DNA from: JAIVJZ01 sp036386515
GTDB taxonomy: Bacteria; Acidobacteriota; Blastocatellia; Pyrinomonadales; Pyrinomonadaceae
Reading direction: 5' to 3'
DNA: 64,000 nt
NCBI GenBank assembly: GCA_036386515.1
Contig: DASVVO010000052.1
Span: 1-64,000 of the forward strand
Position numbers and translations under genes: made by a program. The notes beneath the pieces were generated by a model, which searched no databases, was not told the DNA's origin, and saw nothing but the letters and a program-made list of their open reading frames with translations. Each line of letters starts with the position of its first letter. Position 1 is the first letter of the stretch. Positions 9,173 through 19,000 of this stretch are shown in pieces.

Positions 9173-9997
9173 TCAATCCTCGCGCACAAACTCGTAGACG
9201 ATCCGCAGGCGCAGTTCGTTCGGCAGAACTTCGTGGCGCACCTCTCTGGCGCGCAGGCGAAGCGACGCGCCGCTGCCCGTCTTCGTCATCGGCAAAAGCG
9301 CGGAGAGTTGTTCGGCGCGCAGGATTTCCACCGGGTTGAAGCGCGCGTCGAGCGCGTCCTGCACGAGTCCCGTGAGGCCGTCGCCGAAGAGCGCCGGAAC
9401 CTTCTTCAAATGCACCGCCGTGACCTCGACGCGCGCCGTGAGAGCCTGTTTCGACCCGTCGAAACTGAGCTTGAGATTCGTGTCCGCCCAGCCTTCAAAC
9501 TTGAGACAGCCGATGAGCGGCGCGTTGTAACTGCCACGGAAGGCGACGGGCGCGAGAATCCGTCCCGGCTGAAAACGCACCGCCGTGCGCGTGCCGTTCA
9601 TCTCGCGCAAGAGGGCGATCTCGCTCGCGCAATTTTTGCCCGCGCCTCCCGCCGCGTTGCCGCGCCCGGCGAGCGGGAAGGTGGGCGGGTTCGGCAGCGT
9701 AAACATCGCTTCGACGAGCGCGTTGAAAATCTGCTCGTTCAACGACACCACCACTTCGCCCGCCGGGATCGCTTTCGTCTCGCGCGGGCGCGTCTGTTCC
9801 TGCATCGCCCGCGCGAAGGCAGGCGGCGCGGCGGCGGCCAGGAGGCCGAACGCGCACCAGCAGGCAAAGACGACGCAAAGAAACCTGGGTCGTGAGTTGA
9901 ACTCGGAGTGCGACGAGGGAGAAGTTGAAGGCGTCGGAAAAGTTGAAACCGCCGGACAAGTTGAAAGCGTCCGGGTCGCTCCTGTTTTCTTATTCAT
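9173..9997 (-). CDS. Exported hypothetical protein
   Basis: 274 aa from ATG 9997 with ribosome site GGAAGGATCAAGG. A Ser/Thr/Pro-rich stretch (residues 8-35) precedes a hydrophobic segment (PRFLCVVFACWCAFGLLAAA), so it is an exported or membrane-anchored protein with an unusually long n-region. The mature part contains no motif I recognise; alternating hydrophobic segments suggest a beta-rich lipid-binding or barrel-like fold, which is a guess. It starts 33 nt after kdsD ends and finishes at the next gene, so it is operonic with kdsD. Confidence 0.65.
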   Translation of the reverse strand: MNKKTGATRTLSTCPAVSTFPTPSTSPSSHSEFNSRPRFLCVVFACWCAFGLLAAAAPPAFARAMQEQTRPRETKAIPAGEVVVSLNEQIFNALVEAMFTLPNPPTFPLAGRGNAAGGAGKNCASEIALLREMNGTRTAVRFQPGRILAPVAFRGSYNAPLIGCLKFEGWADTNLKLSFDGSKQALTARVEVTAVHLKKVPALFGDGLTGLVQDALDARFNPVEILRAEQLSALLPMTKTGSGASLRLRAREVRHEVLPNELRLRIVYEFVRED

Positions 9998-10030
9998 CCT
10001 TGATCCTTCCGCCGCCGCCGCGCGTGCCGT

Positions 10031-11014
10031 TCAGATTCCGCTCCGCACGATGTCGTGCAGCCGCAGCAACCCGACGCAGTTCCCCGCCTCGTCAACCACG
10101 GGCAGGACGGAGATTTGCGAAGGCCGGTCTTCCATCAGTTGCAGCGCGGCGTAGGCCAGCGTGTCGGGCGAGGTCGTGACGGGGCTGGGCGTCATCACTT
10201 CGCGGCTCGTGAGCGTTTCGAGGTCGGCGAGGCGGGAGCGTTCGAGCGTGCGGCGCAAATCGCCGTCCGTGATGACGCCCGCCAGTTGCCCGTCCCCGGC
10301 GAGCACGTTGACCGCGCCCAAGCCCCCGCGCGTGATCGCCTGCACCACTTCCAGGAGCGGCGCGTGCGTTGCAATCGTCGGGTTCCGCGCTCCCCCATGC
10401 ATCACGTCGCCGACGCGCAGCATCAGCCGTTTGCCGAGACGCCCGGCCGGGTGGTTGAGCGCGAAATCTTCGGGCGTCAGTTTCTTGCAATCCATCAAGG
10501 TCAGCGCGAGCGCGTCGCCGATGGCGAGCGCGACGGTCGTGCTGGTCGTCGGCGCGAGGTTGAGCGGGCAGGCTTCTTTGTCCACGGAGGCGTCGAGGCA
10601 AACGTCGGCGCGCGCGGCGAGCGTGGAGCGCAGGTTGCCGACGACGGCGATGATGGCCGCCCGGCGGTGTTTGAGAAACGGCAGCATCGCCAGTATCTCG
10701 TCCGTCTCGCCGCTGTTGCTGATCATGATGACGATGTCGGCGGGCGCGACGATGCCGAGTCCGCCGTGCAGCGCGTCGGACGGGTGGAGGTAGACGGCGA
10801 GCGTGCCCGTGCTCGTGAGCGTCGCCGCGATCTTCTGCGCGATGTTGCCCGACTTGCCGACGCCGACGACGACCACCTTGCCCTCGCACGCCGCCAGCAA
10901 CCCGACCGCCCGCTCCACCTCCGCGCGCGCGATGCGCCCGGCGGTCGCGGCCACGGCCTCGGCCTCCAATCTCAGAAAGCGTATGAACTCCGTGAAGTGA
11001 TTCTCTTCAGCCAT
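10031..11014 (-). CDS. kdsD: D-arabinose 5-phosphate isomerase
   Basis: 327 aa, the length of the KdsD/GutQ family. An N-terminal SIS sugar isomerase domain (GKVVVVGVGKSGNIAQKIAATL, SDALHGGLG, ISNSGETDEIL) is followed by the NHPAGRLGKRL linker and a pair of CBS domains (about residues 205-325). It interconverts ribulose 5-phosphate and arabinose 5-phosphate, first step of Kdo synthesis for the LPS inner core. First gene of a three-gene minus-strand operon with two uncharacterised genes downstream. Confidence 0.93.
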   Translation of the reverse strand: MAEENHFTEFIRFLRLEAEAVAATAGRIARAEVERAVGLLAACEGKVVVVGVGKSGNIAQKIAATLTSTGTLAVYLHPSDALHGGLGIVAPADIVIMISNSGETDEILAMLPFLKHRRAAIIAVVGNLRSTLAARADVCLDASVDKEACPLNLAPTTSTTVALAIGDALALTLMDCKKLTPEDFALNHPAGRLGKRLMLRVGDVMHGGARNPTIATHAPLLEVVQAITRGGLGAVNVLAGDGQLAGVITDGDLRRTLERSRLADLETLTSREVMTPSPVTTSPDTLAYAALQLMEDRPSQISVLPVVDEAGNCVGLLRLHDIVRSGI

Positions 11015-11089
11015 GCGAAACTTCGTTCAACTCATTCTCCGCGCGAGTTTCGAGCATACGACGCATAAAAGTAAAAAGGCAAAAGGCTG

Positions 11090-11181
11090 GAAGCAGAGGT
11101 CAGAGGTCAGAGGTCAGAGGTTAGTCAAAGCCGGTTCTTGTTTTAACTGACCTCTAACCTCTAACCTCTGACCTCTGCTTC
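11090..11181. repeat. Iterated-arm inverted repeat (CAGAGGT words)
   Basis: Left arm from 11090 carries four CAGAGGT/AGAGGTT copies; right arm ending at 11181 is its inverse (TAACCTC, TGACCTC words). The core includes AGTCAAAGCC and GTTTTAACT, which can pair further. It sits in the divergent gap between kdsD and the small protein at 11276. Confidence 0.85.
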
Positions 11182-11275
11182 TTTCAGGCACGGCCATTGC
11201 CGCCCTTCATCCCCGATGCGCGCAGAAGGAGTTCTAAACGCACGCATCTCGTACAAAATCGGAGGAGCAAGCATC

Positions 11276-11467
11276 ATGGCAGAACAGAACGAGCAGCAAG
11301 GAAATTCGTTGCAGCAACCAAACGGCGGCGAAACCCCCTCTTCGGACACCGGCGACATACACCGCCCCCGCCCCGCCGTCGAACGCAAGACCGAAGACGG
11401 CACGGCCGGACAGGGACTCGGACAAATCACCGGCGCAACCAGAGAAGACGCGGAAGATAAGGGATGA
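11276..11467 (+). CDS. Small hydrophilic, probably disordered protein
   Basis: 63 aa from ATG 11276, with a strong ribosome site (GGAGGAG) 8 nt upstream. Composition is Gln/Asn/Gly/Thr/Asp-rich with no hydrophobic core (MAEQNEQQGNSLQQPNGGE), so it is likely disordered. No family recognised. The last codons and the stop lie inside the GGGATGA-repeat hairpin at 11461, so the element overlaps the coding sequence. Confidence 0.55.
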   Translation: MAEQNEQQGNSLQQPNGGETPSSDTGDIHRPRPAVERKTEDGTAGQGLGQITGATREDAEDKG

Positions 11468-11568
11468 GGGAGAAGGGATGAGGGATGAGGGATGAGGGAT
11501 GAACAAGAGAAGCATTCAAGCGATTGAGTGCTTTCATTCATCCCTCATCCCTCATCCCTCATCCCTCC
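11461..11568. repeat. Iterated-arm inverted repeat (GGGATGA words, AAGCATTCAA core)
   Basis: Left arm 11461-11503 has five GGGATGA copies; right arm 11536-11568 is the inverse. The core at about 11509-11533 (AAGCATTCAA, 4-nt turn, TTGAGTGCTTT) is almost identical to the core of the element at 33053. The arms contain the stop codons of both flanking convergent genes. Confidence 0.9.
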
Positions 11569-11921
11569 ATCCTGTGATCCTCGCGGCTGTAGGCGGGGCC
11601 GCACACGAGCAGCAGGCGCAGCGGCGCGTCGCCCGTGTTTTCCAGCGTGTGCGTCGTCCCGCGCGGGATGAAGACGGCGTCGCCCGCCGCGACCTCGCGC
11701 ACTTCCCCCGCGACCGTCATGCGCCCGCGCCCTTCCAGCAAGTAGTAAACCTCTTCGGTGTCCAGGTGATGATGCCGCCCGACGGCCGCGCCTGCGGGCA
11801 ACACTTCCTCCGCCAGACTACACAACTCGATCTCCGACGTGGTGCGATCCATGAGCGGGCGTATTTCCGACCCGTGCGGCGTCTTGATGACGGCGGCCTC
11901 CAGGCGATTGACGACGATCAT
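11559..11921 (-). CDS. Cupin domain protein
   Basis: 120 aa when started at ATG 11921, which has a GGGAGA ribosome site; the open frame continues upstream but without a better start. A single conserved barrel with cupin motif 1 (GRHHHLDTEEVYYLLEGRG) and motif 2 (GDAVFIPRGTTHTLENTG) supplies three His and a Glu for a metal site. Such small cupins may be isomerases, dioxygenases or sugar-binding proteins; no function is assigned. It converges on the small protein ending at 11467 across a shared hairpin element. Confidence 0.8.
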   Translation of the reverse strand: MIVVNRLEAAVIKTPHGSEIRPLMDRTTSEIELCSLAEEVLPAGAAVGRHHHLDTEEVYYLLEGRGRMTVAGEVREVAAGDAVFIPRGTTHTLENTGDAPLRLLLVCGPAYSREDHRMEG

Positions 11922-12173
11922 AATCTGCGTTTTCTCCCTGTTCCTTATTCTCATGCGGGCGAAGCCTGATCCGCAGGCGCGACGAGGTTGGCGAAGCTGA
12001 TTTTTTTCGTGGCGTGTTGTTCGATGCCCGCAGGAATTCACGCTGTACCGGCCGGAAATCATGTGACACGGTGACGGCTCCGACTCGATCCGTTGAAAAA
12101 TGGGCGGGCGAAACTCGTGCGATGGGCGGCTGATGATACGCGGGGAATCACGTCCGGGAATTGAGAGATCAAG

Positions 12174-12246
12174 TGCGCCTGGCAAGGATCGAACTTGCGA
12201 CCCCCTGCTCCGGAGGCAGGTGCTCTATCCACTGAGCTACAGGCGC
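12174..12246 (-). tRNA. tRNA-Arg (anticodon CCG)
   Basis: 73 nt on the minus strand with a 7-bp acceptor stem (GCGCCTG with CAGGCGC), D arm TAGCTCAGTGGATAGAGC, anticodon stem CCTGC/GCAGG enclosing CCG, and T arm with GTTCGATCC. Discriminator A; no encoded CCA. Decodes CGG arginine codons. Confidence 0.95.
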
Positions 12247-12543
12247 GTCCGGCGGATTGTCGCACAGGCGGAGCGTGTCCGCAAAATGGCCGCCGCGAAA
12301 CTAACGCAACACCGGACACCAACGAACTAAGCCTTTAATTCGGAGTCCGCGCCCGTCAAGTTCGGCAACTCAACCTCGACCGGCCTCGACGCTCTCCGCA
12401 AGATTCGGAGCATTGGTTTCTCATTGTTGACCGCCCTGGCTGGCACCGTGTTTGCTCTGTCTCGTCGCGGGTGGCCTGTGCGCGTTCGATAAGCGTGCAA
12501 GGTCTGGGTACAAGACGCACATATACAAGCAAGGGAGAGTTAG

Positions 12544-12996
12544 ATGATGGACGCTTTTGAATTGCTGAAAAACGATCACGCCAAAGTTTCCGCGCTGTTC
12601 GAGCGGATCGAACCGGCGACCGACGCCACGACGCGCCAGCAGTTGTTCACACAGTTGAAGCAGGAACTCGATGTCCACGCGCACATCGAAGAGACGATTC
12701 TTTACCCCGCGCTCAAGCAGGCGGCCGCAACGCGCGACATCACCGAGGAAGCTTACGAGGAGCACCAGGAAGTGAAGGACTTGCTCGCCGAGTTGGAAGC
12801 GACCCCGGCCGATAGCGAGGAGTGGAGCGACATATTGCTGGAGTTGAGGGAGAACGTCGAGCACCACGTCGAGGAGGAAGAGGGCGAGATGTTCACGAAG
12901 GCGCGCGAGGTGTTGAGCGCGCAGCAGCTCAACGAGATCGGCGCGCAGATGGCGGCCGCGAAGCAGCAGCAGCAAAAAGCGGCGGCGGCGAGCTAA
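12544..12996 (+). CDS. Hemerythrin-like (HHE) domain protein
   Basis: 150 aa, cytoplasmic four-helix bundle with the expected metal residues: KNDHAKVSALF, HAHIEETILYPAL, YEEHQEVKDLL and NVEHHVEEEEGEMF. These His and Glu residues bind a di-iron site in HHE-family proteins, which sense or handle O2, NO or iron. The C-terminus is an Ala/Gln/Lys tail. ATG 12544 or 12547, after AGGGAGAG. A terminator follows at 13024, so it is a single-gene unit. Confidence 0.88.
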   Translation: MMDAFELLKNDHAKVSALFERIEPATDATTRQQLFTQLKQELDVHAHIEETILYPALKQAAATRDITEEAYEEHQEVKDLLAELEATPADSEEWSDILLELRENVEHHVEEEEGEMFTKAREVLSAQQLNEIGAQMAAAKQQQQKAAAAS

Positions 12997-13023
12997 TGCC
13001 GTCCGAATAAATTCTTCTGAGCG

Positions 13024-13065
13024 GGGCGCGGGGACATGTCACAGTCTCCGCGCCCTATTTATTTG
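13024..13065 (+). terminator. Terminator after the hemerythrin gene
   Basis: A 12-bp stem (13024-13035 with 13044-13055, one G-T pair), 8-nt loop and a TATTTATTT tail. Confidence 0.8.
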
Positions 13066-13189
13066 CACGCAATAACTCCGCCCGCCGACGCGCCCACGGC
13101 GAACGCCGGCCACCGCGTTTGACATCAAAACCCAACCGGCGTACCTCTATATTCATAGACGACGTGAGTTCATTTTTTTTGGAGAAGAC

Positions 13190-14905
13190 ATGCAAAGATT
13201 CAAACTATTCAACCTTGCGCTCGCCTGCGCGTTATTGCTCAACTTACCGTCGGCCGCGCGCGCGCAACAAGCCCGACCGGCGGGCGCGGCCACTGCCGCC
13301 GCCACCACCGCCCCCGCCGGAACAAACGCGCCCGTCGCCCCGCTGCCCGCCGCCACGCGCGCGGCCGCCGACACCATCACGGCGGCGCGTCTGAGCGAAT
13401 ACCTGCACGTCGTCGCCTCGGACGCGATGGGCGGGCGCGACACTCCCTCCAAAGGTCTCGACGACACGGCGAAGTTTCTCGCCGGTCATCTCGCCAAATT
13501 CAAAATCAAACCGGCGGGCGACGACGGCACCTATTTTCAAAAAATCGAACTCGTCAGTTTCAAAGTTGACCCGTTGAAGTCGAACGTCCGTCTGGGAGAT
13601 CGCGCCTTCAAGTTCGGTGAAGACTTCCTCGCGGGATTGGCGAACGGCAGCGCGAGCGGCGCGCTCGTCTATGCCGGGCACGGCTATGTCATCAAGTCGA
13701 AAAACATCAACGCCTACGACGGCCTGGACGTGCGCAACAAGATCGTGATCGCGGCCGCCGGGGTGTACCCGCCGGGCATCGCGCGCGGCGACCTGACCGG
13801 CAAGGCGGGCGAGGGCGACTGGGAAGACGCCGAGAGCTACGCGCGCAAGAACGGCGCGAAGGGACTCATTCGTATCCCGCGCAACTTCGAGCGCGTGTGG
13901 CGACTCGGCCGCTACACGGCCGAACGCACGAGCTATCAGGTGGCGCGTTTCGGCGTGGCCGGGGGCGGCGGCAGTAACGGCGAACTGCCCGCCATCTTCC
14001 CTTCGGCCGCCCTGCTCGACGCTTTGTTCGCGGGCGAGAAACGCGCCGGGGGCGACGTGCTGAAAGGCATCATGGCGGGCGACGCGGGCGAACCCTTCGC
14101 CCTCGGCGCGAACAAGGTGGCCGAGTTCAACGTCAACATCGCCGCGCAAAAAGCCATGACGCAAAACGTCGTCGGCGTGCTCGAAGGCAGCGACCCCGTG
14201 CTCAGGCATGAATACGTCGCGCTCGGCGCGCACTACGACCACGTCGGCACGGGGCGAGCCGTGGCGGGCGACAACATCTACAACGGCGCGGACGACGACG
14301 GTTCGGGCACGGTCGGCGTGCTCGCCATCGCCGAGGCGCTCGCGCGCGGCGCGCGCCCCAAACGCTCCGTTCTCTTCGTCTGGCACTGCGCCGAAGAAAA
14401 AGGCTTGTGGGGTTCGGAGTACTTCACGAGGTTCCCGACCGTGCCGCTCAAACAGATCGTCGTCCAACTCAACATGGACATGATCGGCCGCAGCAAAAAA
14501 GAGGGCGACCCGAACGAGACCAACCGCGAACTCTCCGGCGCGAACGAAATCTACGTTATCGGCTCGAAGATGATGAGCACCGAACTCGGCGAGTTGAGCG
14601 AGCGCGTCAACCGTTCTTTCCTCAACCTCGATTTCAACTACAAGTATGACGACCCGTCAGACTCCAATCGCTTCTTCTTCCGCAGCGACCATTACAATTA
14701 TGCCCAGCGCGGCATCCCCATCATCTTCTACTTCGACGGCGTACACGAAGACTATCACCGCCCCTCCGACTCGCCCGACAAGATCGACTACCGGAAGATG
14801 GAGAAGATCGCGCGCACGGTCTTTGCCACCGCGCTCGAATTAGCCAACGCGCCCGCCCGGCCGCGCGTTGACAAACAACTCCCGCAGCAACTCATGGGAC
14901 GCTAG
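13190..14905 (+). CDS. Exported M28 family zinc aminopeptidase
   Basis: 571 aa from ATG 13190 with ribosome site TGGAGAAG. Signal peptide at 1-25 (hydrophobic core LALACALLLNLP, cleavage near ARAQQ), then an Ala/Pro linker. A PA-type insert (around 120-260) precedes the M28 catalytic domain. Zinc ligands and catalytic residues are visible in GAHYDHVG, NGADDDGSGT (Asp), WHCAEEKGLWGSEY (Glu pair), LNMDMIGR and the last His in GVHEDYHRPSD. It likely removes N-terminal residues from peptides in the periplasm or outside the cell, for nutrition. Confidence 0.9.
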   Translation: MQRFKLFNLALACALLLNLPSAARAQQARPAGAATAAATTAPAGTNAPVAPLPAATRAAADTITAARLSEYLHVVASDAMGGRDTPSKGLDDTAKFLAGHLAKFKIKPAGDDGTYFQKIELVSFKVDPLKSNVRLGDRAFKFGEDFLAGLANGSASGALVYAGHGYVIKSKNINAYDGLDVRNKIVIAAAGVYPPGIARGDLTGKAGEGDWEDAESYARKNGAKGLIRIPRNFERVWRLGRYTAERTSYQVARFGVAGGGGSNGELPAIFPSAALLDALFAGEKRAGGDVLKGIMAGDAGEPFALGANKVAEFNVNIAAQKAMTQNVVGVLEGSDPVLRHEYVALGAHYDHVGTGRAVAGDNIYNGADDDGSGTVGVLAIAEALARGARPKRSVLFVWHCAEEKGLWGSEYFTRFPTVPLKQIVVQLNMDMIGRSKKEGDPNETNRELSGANEIYVIGSKMMSTELGELSERVNRSFLNLDFNYKYDDPSDSNRFFFRSDHYNYAQRGIPIIFYFDGVHEDYHRPSDSPDKIDYRKMEKIARTVFATALELANAPARPRVDKQLPQQLMGR

Positions 14906-14912
14906 CCAACCG

Positions 14913-14977
14913 GGGATGAGAGATGAATGAAGAAACGCGCGCAGGCGAGCCGGGCGTTCCCGATCATCTCTCATCCC
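14913..14977. repeat. Inverted repeat (GGGATGAGAGATGA arms)
   Basis: 14-bp perfect arms at 14913-14926 and 14964-14977, immediately after the M28 gene; probably its terminator and a member of the intergenic hairpin set, with fewer word copies. Confidence 0.7.
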
Positions 14978-15005
14978 TTCAGTGTTCCTCATCGTTCATG
15001 CTTTC

Positions 15006-15033
15006 TTGACACGCCTCCGGTCATTCATATAAT
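15006..15033 (+). promoter_or_regulatory. Consensus sigma-70-type promoter of tRNA-Lys(CTT)
   Basis: TTGACA at 15006-15011 and TATAAT at 15028-15033, both exact consensus, separated by 16 nt. Transcription would start near 15040, 7 nt before the tRNA. Confidence 0.9.
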
Positions 15034-15046
15034 TTCTTCACGTCAA

Positions 15047-15119
15047 GGGCCGATAGCTCAGTTGGTAGAGCAGCAGACTCTTAATCTGCGGGTCGGTGGT
15101 TCGAGCCCACCTCGGCTCA
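15047..15119 (+). tRNA. tRNA-Lys (anticodon CTT)
   Basis: 73 nt: acceptor GGGCCGA paired with TCGGCTC, D arm TAGCTCAGTTGGTAGAGC, anticodon stem GCAGA/TCTGC with loop containing CTT, T arm with GTTCGAGCC, discriminator A. No encoded CCA. Same acceptor stem as tRNA-Lys(TTT) at 40459. Confidence 0.96.
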
Positions 15120-15130
15120 TCCAGAGACAG

Positions 15131-15173
15131 AACAAGTCAGGGCATCCAGCAAGATGGATGCCCTGACTTGTTT
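15131..15173 (+). terminator. Long hairpin terminator after tRNA-Lys(CTT)
   Basis: 18-bp perfect stem (15131-15148 with 15155-15172), loop GCAAGA. The T-tract is short (GTTT), but position and stem strength make termination likely. Confidence 0.75.
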
Positions 15174-15214
15174 GACGCGCCGACCGGAGGCAACCGGCGG
15201 ATGGAGGTAGCAAG

Positions 15215-15805
15215 ATGAAAGTTATCACGCTCTTTTTCTCAATCTGTTTATTAGCGCACGCCGCGCAGACTCTTGCCCCGGCTCAGGAAAAGGAGCGGCA
15301 AGGCAAGCAGGCGGGCGCGGAGAAGCCGGTGGAGGAAGATCATCAATCGCGGGCTGAGGACATCATTCATCAACCGGAGGAGGTAGACGTTAAGGCAAAA
15401 ATTACGTCGCAGCCGAACCCCGGCTCTACCGAATTGGCGATGGCGAAGCGCGTCACCGGCAAGGTGCGTCTCACGGCGGTGCTGTCCTCGGAGGGTAAAG
15501 TAACCGGCCTTCACGTGATCAAAGGGCTGCCCGCCGGACTCACGGAGAAGGCACTGGAGGCCGCGCGTAAAATAGAGTTTATCCCGGCGCGGAAAGAGGG
15601 GCGCGCGGTATCGGTGCGGGTCACGCTCGAATATTCATTCGACGTTTACGGGACGGTCATTCGCGGCGACCGCTTCATGCGCCAGTATTACAAAGACGGT
15701 TGCCCGGATTATTCGAAGATCGGCCTTGATAATACGGTCATCTTCCAGAACGAAGACGAAGCCAAGCGAGCCGGTTACAGCAAAGCAAAGTTGAAATGCC
15801 CGTAG
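15215..15805 (+). CDS. Exported TonB C-terminal domain protein
   Basis: 196 aa from ATG 15215 (ribosome site GGAGGTAG). Signal peptide at 1-22 (ITLFFSICLLAHAAQT) and a charged linker. Residues 65-150 match the TonB-C fold as found in TonB and energy-transducer paralogues (AKRVTGKVRLTAVLSSEGKV, GLPAGLTEKALEAARKIEFIPA, VTLEYSFDV). There is no N-terminal TM anchor that remains and no Pro-rich spanner, so it is more likely a periplasmic domain protein than a true TonB. Tail residues are unassigned. Confidence 0.8.
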   Translation: MKVITLFFSICLLAHAAQTLAPAQEKERQGKQAGAEKPVEEDHQSRAEDIIHQPEEVDVKAKITSQPNPGSTELAMAKRVTGKVRLTAVLSSEGKVTGLHVIKGLPAGLTEKALEAARKIEFIPARKEGRAVSVRVTLEYSFDVYGTVIRGDRFMRQYYKDGCPDYSKIGLDNTVIFQNEDEAKRAGYSKAKLKCP

Positions 15806-15868
15806 GTCATCCTCTGTGGCGTTAGCCGCCACCGGACGGCGCGGATAATTTTTTAACGGCTCGACGTG

Positions 15869-15941
15869 AGCCTGAACGAAACGCCGGCGGGGCGACCATC
15901 ATCAACTTCGATGGTCGCCCCGCCGGCGTTTCGTTCAGGCT
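15869..15941. repeat. 32-bp perfect inverted repeat
   Basis: Arms 15869-15900 and 15910-15941 are perfectly complementary, with a 9-nt loop. It is between the convergent TonB-C gene and the WD40-caspase gene and may act as a bidirectional terminator. It is GC-rich and lacks long T-runs. Confidence 0.85.
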
Positions 15942-16030
15942 GAAGTAGGTTTGCGGAAAGGTTCGGCCGAGGGCGCGCCGTTCCTCTTTGTTGAGACGAA
16001 TGAATCGCGTCTGTCCGCGCGGTAGTGAAA

Positions 16031-19000
16031 CTAATCCTTGAAGCCCGTTCCCGCTTCCACTCTGGTGACGACGAGCGGGCGGGCGGCGAGTTCGCGGCGG
16101 TAGAAGACGCGCGGGCGTTGGAGGCTGCGGTTCTCCGGATCGACGATTCTCTCTTCGCCGTCCACGAAGACGAGCGGCGGCTTTTGCAGTTGGCCGAGCA
16201 GGCCGCGACTTTTCTTCATGCTCTCCAGTTGCATGAGCGGCACGCGTTCGGTGGCGTAGTCGAGCCACTCGCCCATCAAGACCTGTCCGTCGCGCGGTCG
16301 GGAATCGGCCGCGCCCTCCCTGAGTCCCTGCACGACGAGCGCGTAAGTCAACAGGCCGTGGCCTAACTGCGTAGCCTCTTTGGCCGCCTGATACCCCTGG
16401 GCGGCGGTGAGGATGAACATGCCTTTTTCGTAGGCGAGTTGCGCCAGCCCTTTCGAGTTCATGGGGCCGAGCCGCTTGTCTTCCGCTTCGAGCGCCTGAC
16501 CGGAGTTGCAGGCGTCCAGGACGAGGAGAGCCTGCGCGGCATCCACGCCGTCGAGCGCGGCTTCGAGTTCGCGGTCGGAGAGGCTGTGCTCCAGGAGCAA
16601 CTTCATGCCCGCCGGGTCGATCTGCGTGCGCGCGCCCTGGTAGCCGAGGTCGTGCGGGATGAGGTAGAAGCGCGCGCCCTGCGCGATGCCGTGCCCGGCG
16701 TAGTAGATGATGACGGTGTCTTCGGGCTGCGCGCGTTTGAGTTTGGAGAGGTCGGGCGGCGCGCCCTCGGGCATGGCCGACTCGTCGCCGCCGAGCCGCT
16801 TGAGGGCGAGCAGCAGGTTGGCCTTCGTGCTCTCGGCGTCGAGCAGGCGTGCGACCTCGATCCGGCCGAAGTTTGCGACGCGCGCCTGCGCCTTCCGCAC
16901 TTCCTCCGCGAAGGTCTGCGCGTCGGCGTTGGCGAAGTTTAAATTGAAAGCCTCGTTCGCATACCTGTTGACGCCGACGGCGAGAATGTAGGCCGTGCCC
17001 GTGCGCCGCAAACTCTCTTCGCCTCTGACGAGCAGTTCCGCATCGACGCTTTTCACGTTGTCGCGGTTGAAGGCGTAGGCCGTCAGATGGTTGTCGCCCG
17101 CGACGACGGGCACGCTCGCCTCGATGACGGTCTTTCCGGCTTGCTGCAACACATCGCCGCGCCACGCGCGCACGAGCAGGCCGTTGCGAAAGAGACGCAC
17201 ATCCCGCGCGCCGCTGCCGCCGGAGTGTCGCGCGTCGGCCGCCGCTTCGGCCACTTCGAGGCGCACCTTCGCCTCGCGCGTGTTGACGCCGGAGACGGGC
17301 TGCGTCGTCGTCGGCGCGCCCGCGAGCGACAGGCGCACCTGCGGCTGGCGACGGTCGCGCCGCGTGATGTCGGTCGCGGCTTGCGGCCTGCGCCCCGCGA
17401 AGATTTCGCCGAGCAGGCCGGGCGCGTAGTATTCGTTGAAGAAGACTTCGACGGGGCGCACGTTCGTCGTGCTCCGCTCGAATCGCCACATGATTTGGTG
17501 CCAGGCGGCGGGCGAACCGTCGAACAACCCGTCGGGCGCGACGACGAGCCAATCCGCGCTCTCGCGCAGGGAGACGAGCGTCGCCAACAACTCGCCGCGA
17601 TTGTCGCCCGTCCAGACGCGCGCGCTGCCGTCTTCGCTGCCACTCACGAGCCAGCGTCCGTCGCGGCCGAAGGAGAGCGCGTTGACGGCGTCCGTATGCG
17701 CCTGCGCGGTGCGCTGCGCCTGCCCGCTCGCCGTGTCGAAGTACGTGATCTCGCCGCGCAGGTTTCCGACGAGCAAGGTGCCGCCGTCGGGCGTGAAAGC
17801 GAGGCTGGTCAGAGCGTCCGCGCCGTTCAGGGTGCGGAGCGTCTGCCCGGTGTGCGCGTCCCACAGGCGCGCGGTCTTGTCGTGGGCGGCGGAGGCGAGC
17901 GTGCGCCCGTCGGGGCTGAAGGCGAGCGCGCGGACGAGCGCGGTGTGGCCGCCGAGAGTTTGCGCCGCGCGGCCTTCAACCGTGTCCCGGATTATGATCT
18001 CGCCGTTCGCATCGCCGGAAGCGATGCGCGCTCCGTCCGCGCTAAAGGCGAGGGCGTGGACTTCGCCGCCGTGCCCCGCGAGCGTGCGTAGTTCGCGCGC
18101 GCCTCTCGTGTCCCAGAGCTTGACCGTCCGGTCGTTTGAGGCCGAAGCGAGCACGCCCGCCGCGTTGAAGGCGACGGCGTTGACCGTCTCGGCATGACCG
18201 GCGAGCGCGGGCAACTCGCGCCCCGTCGAAACCTCCCAGAGTTTGACGCCGCCGCTCACACCGCCGGCGGCGAGCGTGCGCGAGTCCGCGCTGAAGGCGA
18301 CGGAAGTGACGGCGCCGATGTTGCCCGCGACGTTGCCGCCGAGATGGCGCAGAGCGCGCCCCGTCGCCGCTTCCCACAGGCGCACCGTGCTGTCCTTGCT
18401 GCCCGAAGCGAACCACTTACCATCGGGCGAAAACGCCGTCGCGTAGACGCTCGACGCCCGCGTCTCCAAAATGCGCACGCCGCGCGGCGCGCTCACGTCT
18501 CTTAGCGCCACCGTCTTGTCGCCGTTGCTCGAAGCCACCACCCGCCCGTCAGCGCTGAAGATGGCCGCCTCCAACGTCTCCAAACTTTCCGCGTCGGAAG
18601 TCGCGCTCAGAGGCTTGCCGCTCTCCGCGTCCCAACTCATCAGGGCGAGCGCGCCCGCGCCCGCCGAGACGAGATTGCGCCCGCCGTCCGTGAAGGCCAC
18701 GGCCAACACCGGGTCGGCATGACCGTTGAGCGTGCGCGTCTCGCGCCCTTTTCCCGTGTCCCAGAGCTTGATCGTCCGGTCGTTGCTGCCCGAGGCCAGG
18801 CGTCTGCCGTCGGGACTGAAAGCCAAAGCCCTCACCCCGCCGCCGTGCCCCGCGAGCGCGTGCAACTCGCGCCCGCCTCCGCTGCCGCTTCCAGCGTCCC
18901 ACAGCTTGATCGAATTATCGCCCGCGCCCGTTGCCAGCAGCCGCCCGTCGGGGCTGAACACGACGGCCAAGACCGCGCCCGCGTGTCCCGTCAGAGTGCG

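Noticed and set aside
12059..12322. An open frame across the tRNA-Arg gene
   Set aside because: It only translates the tRNA and its flanks.
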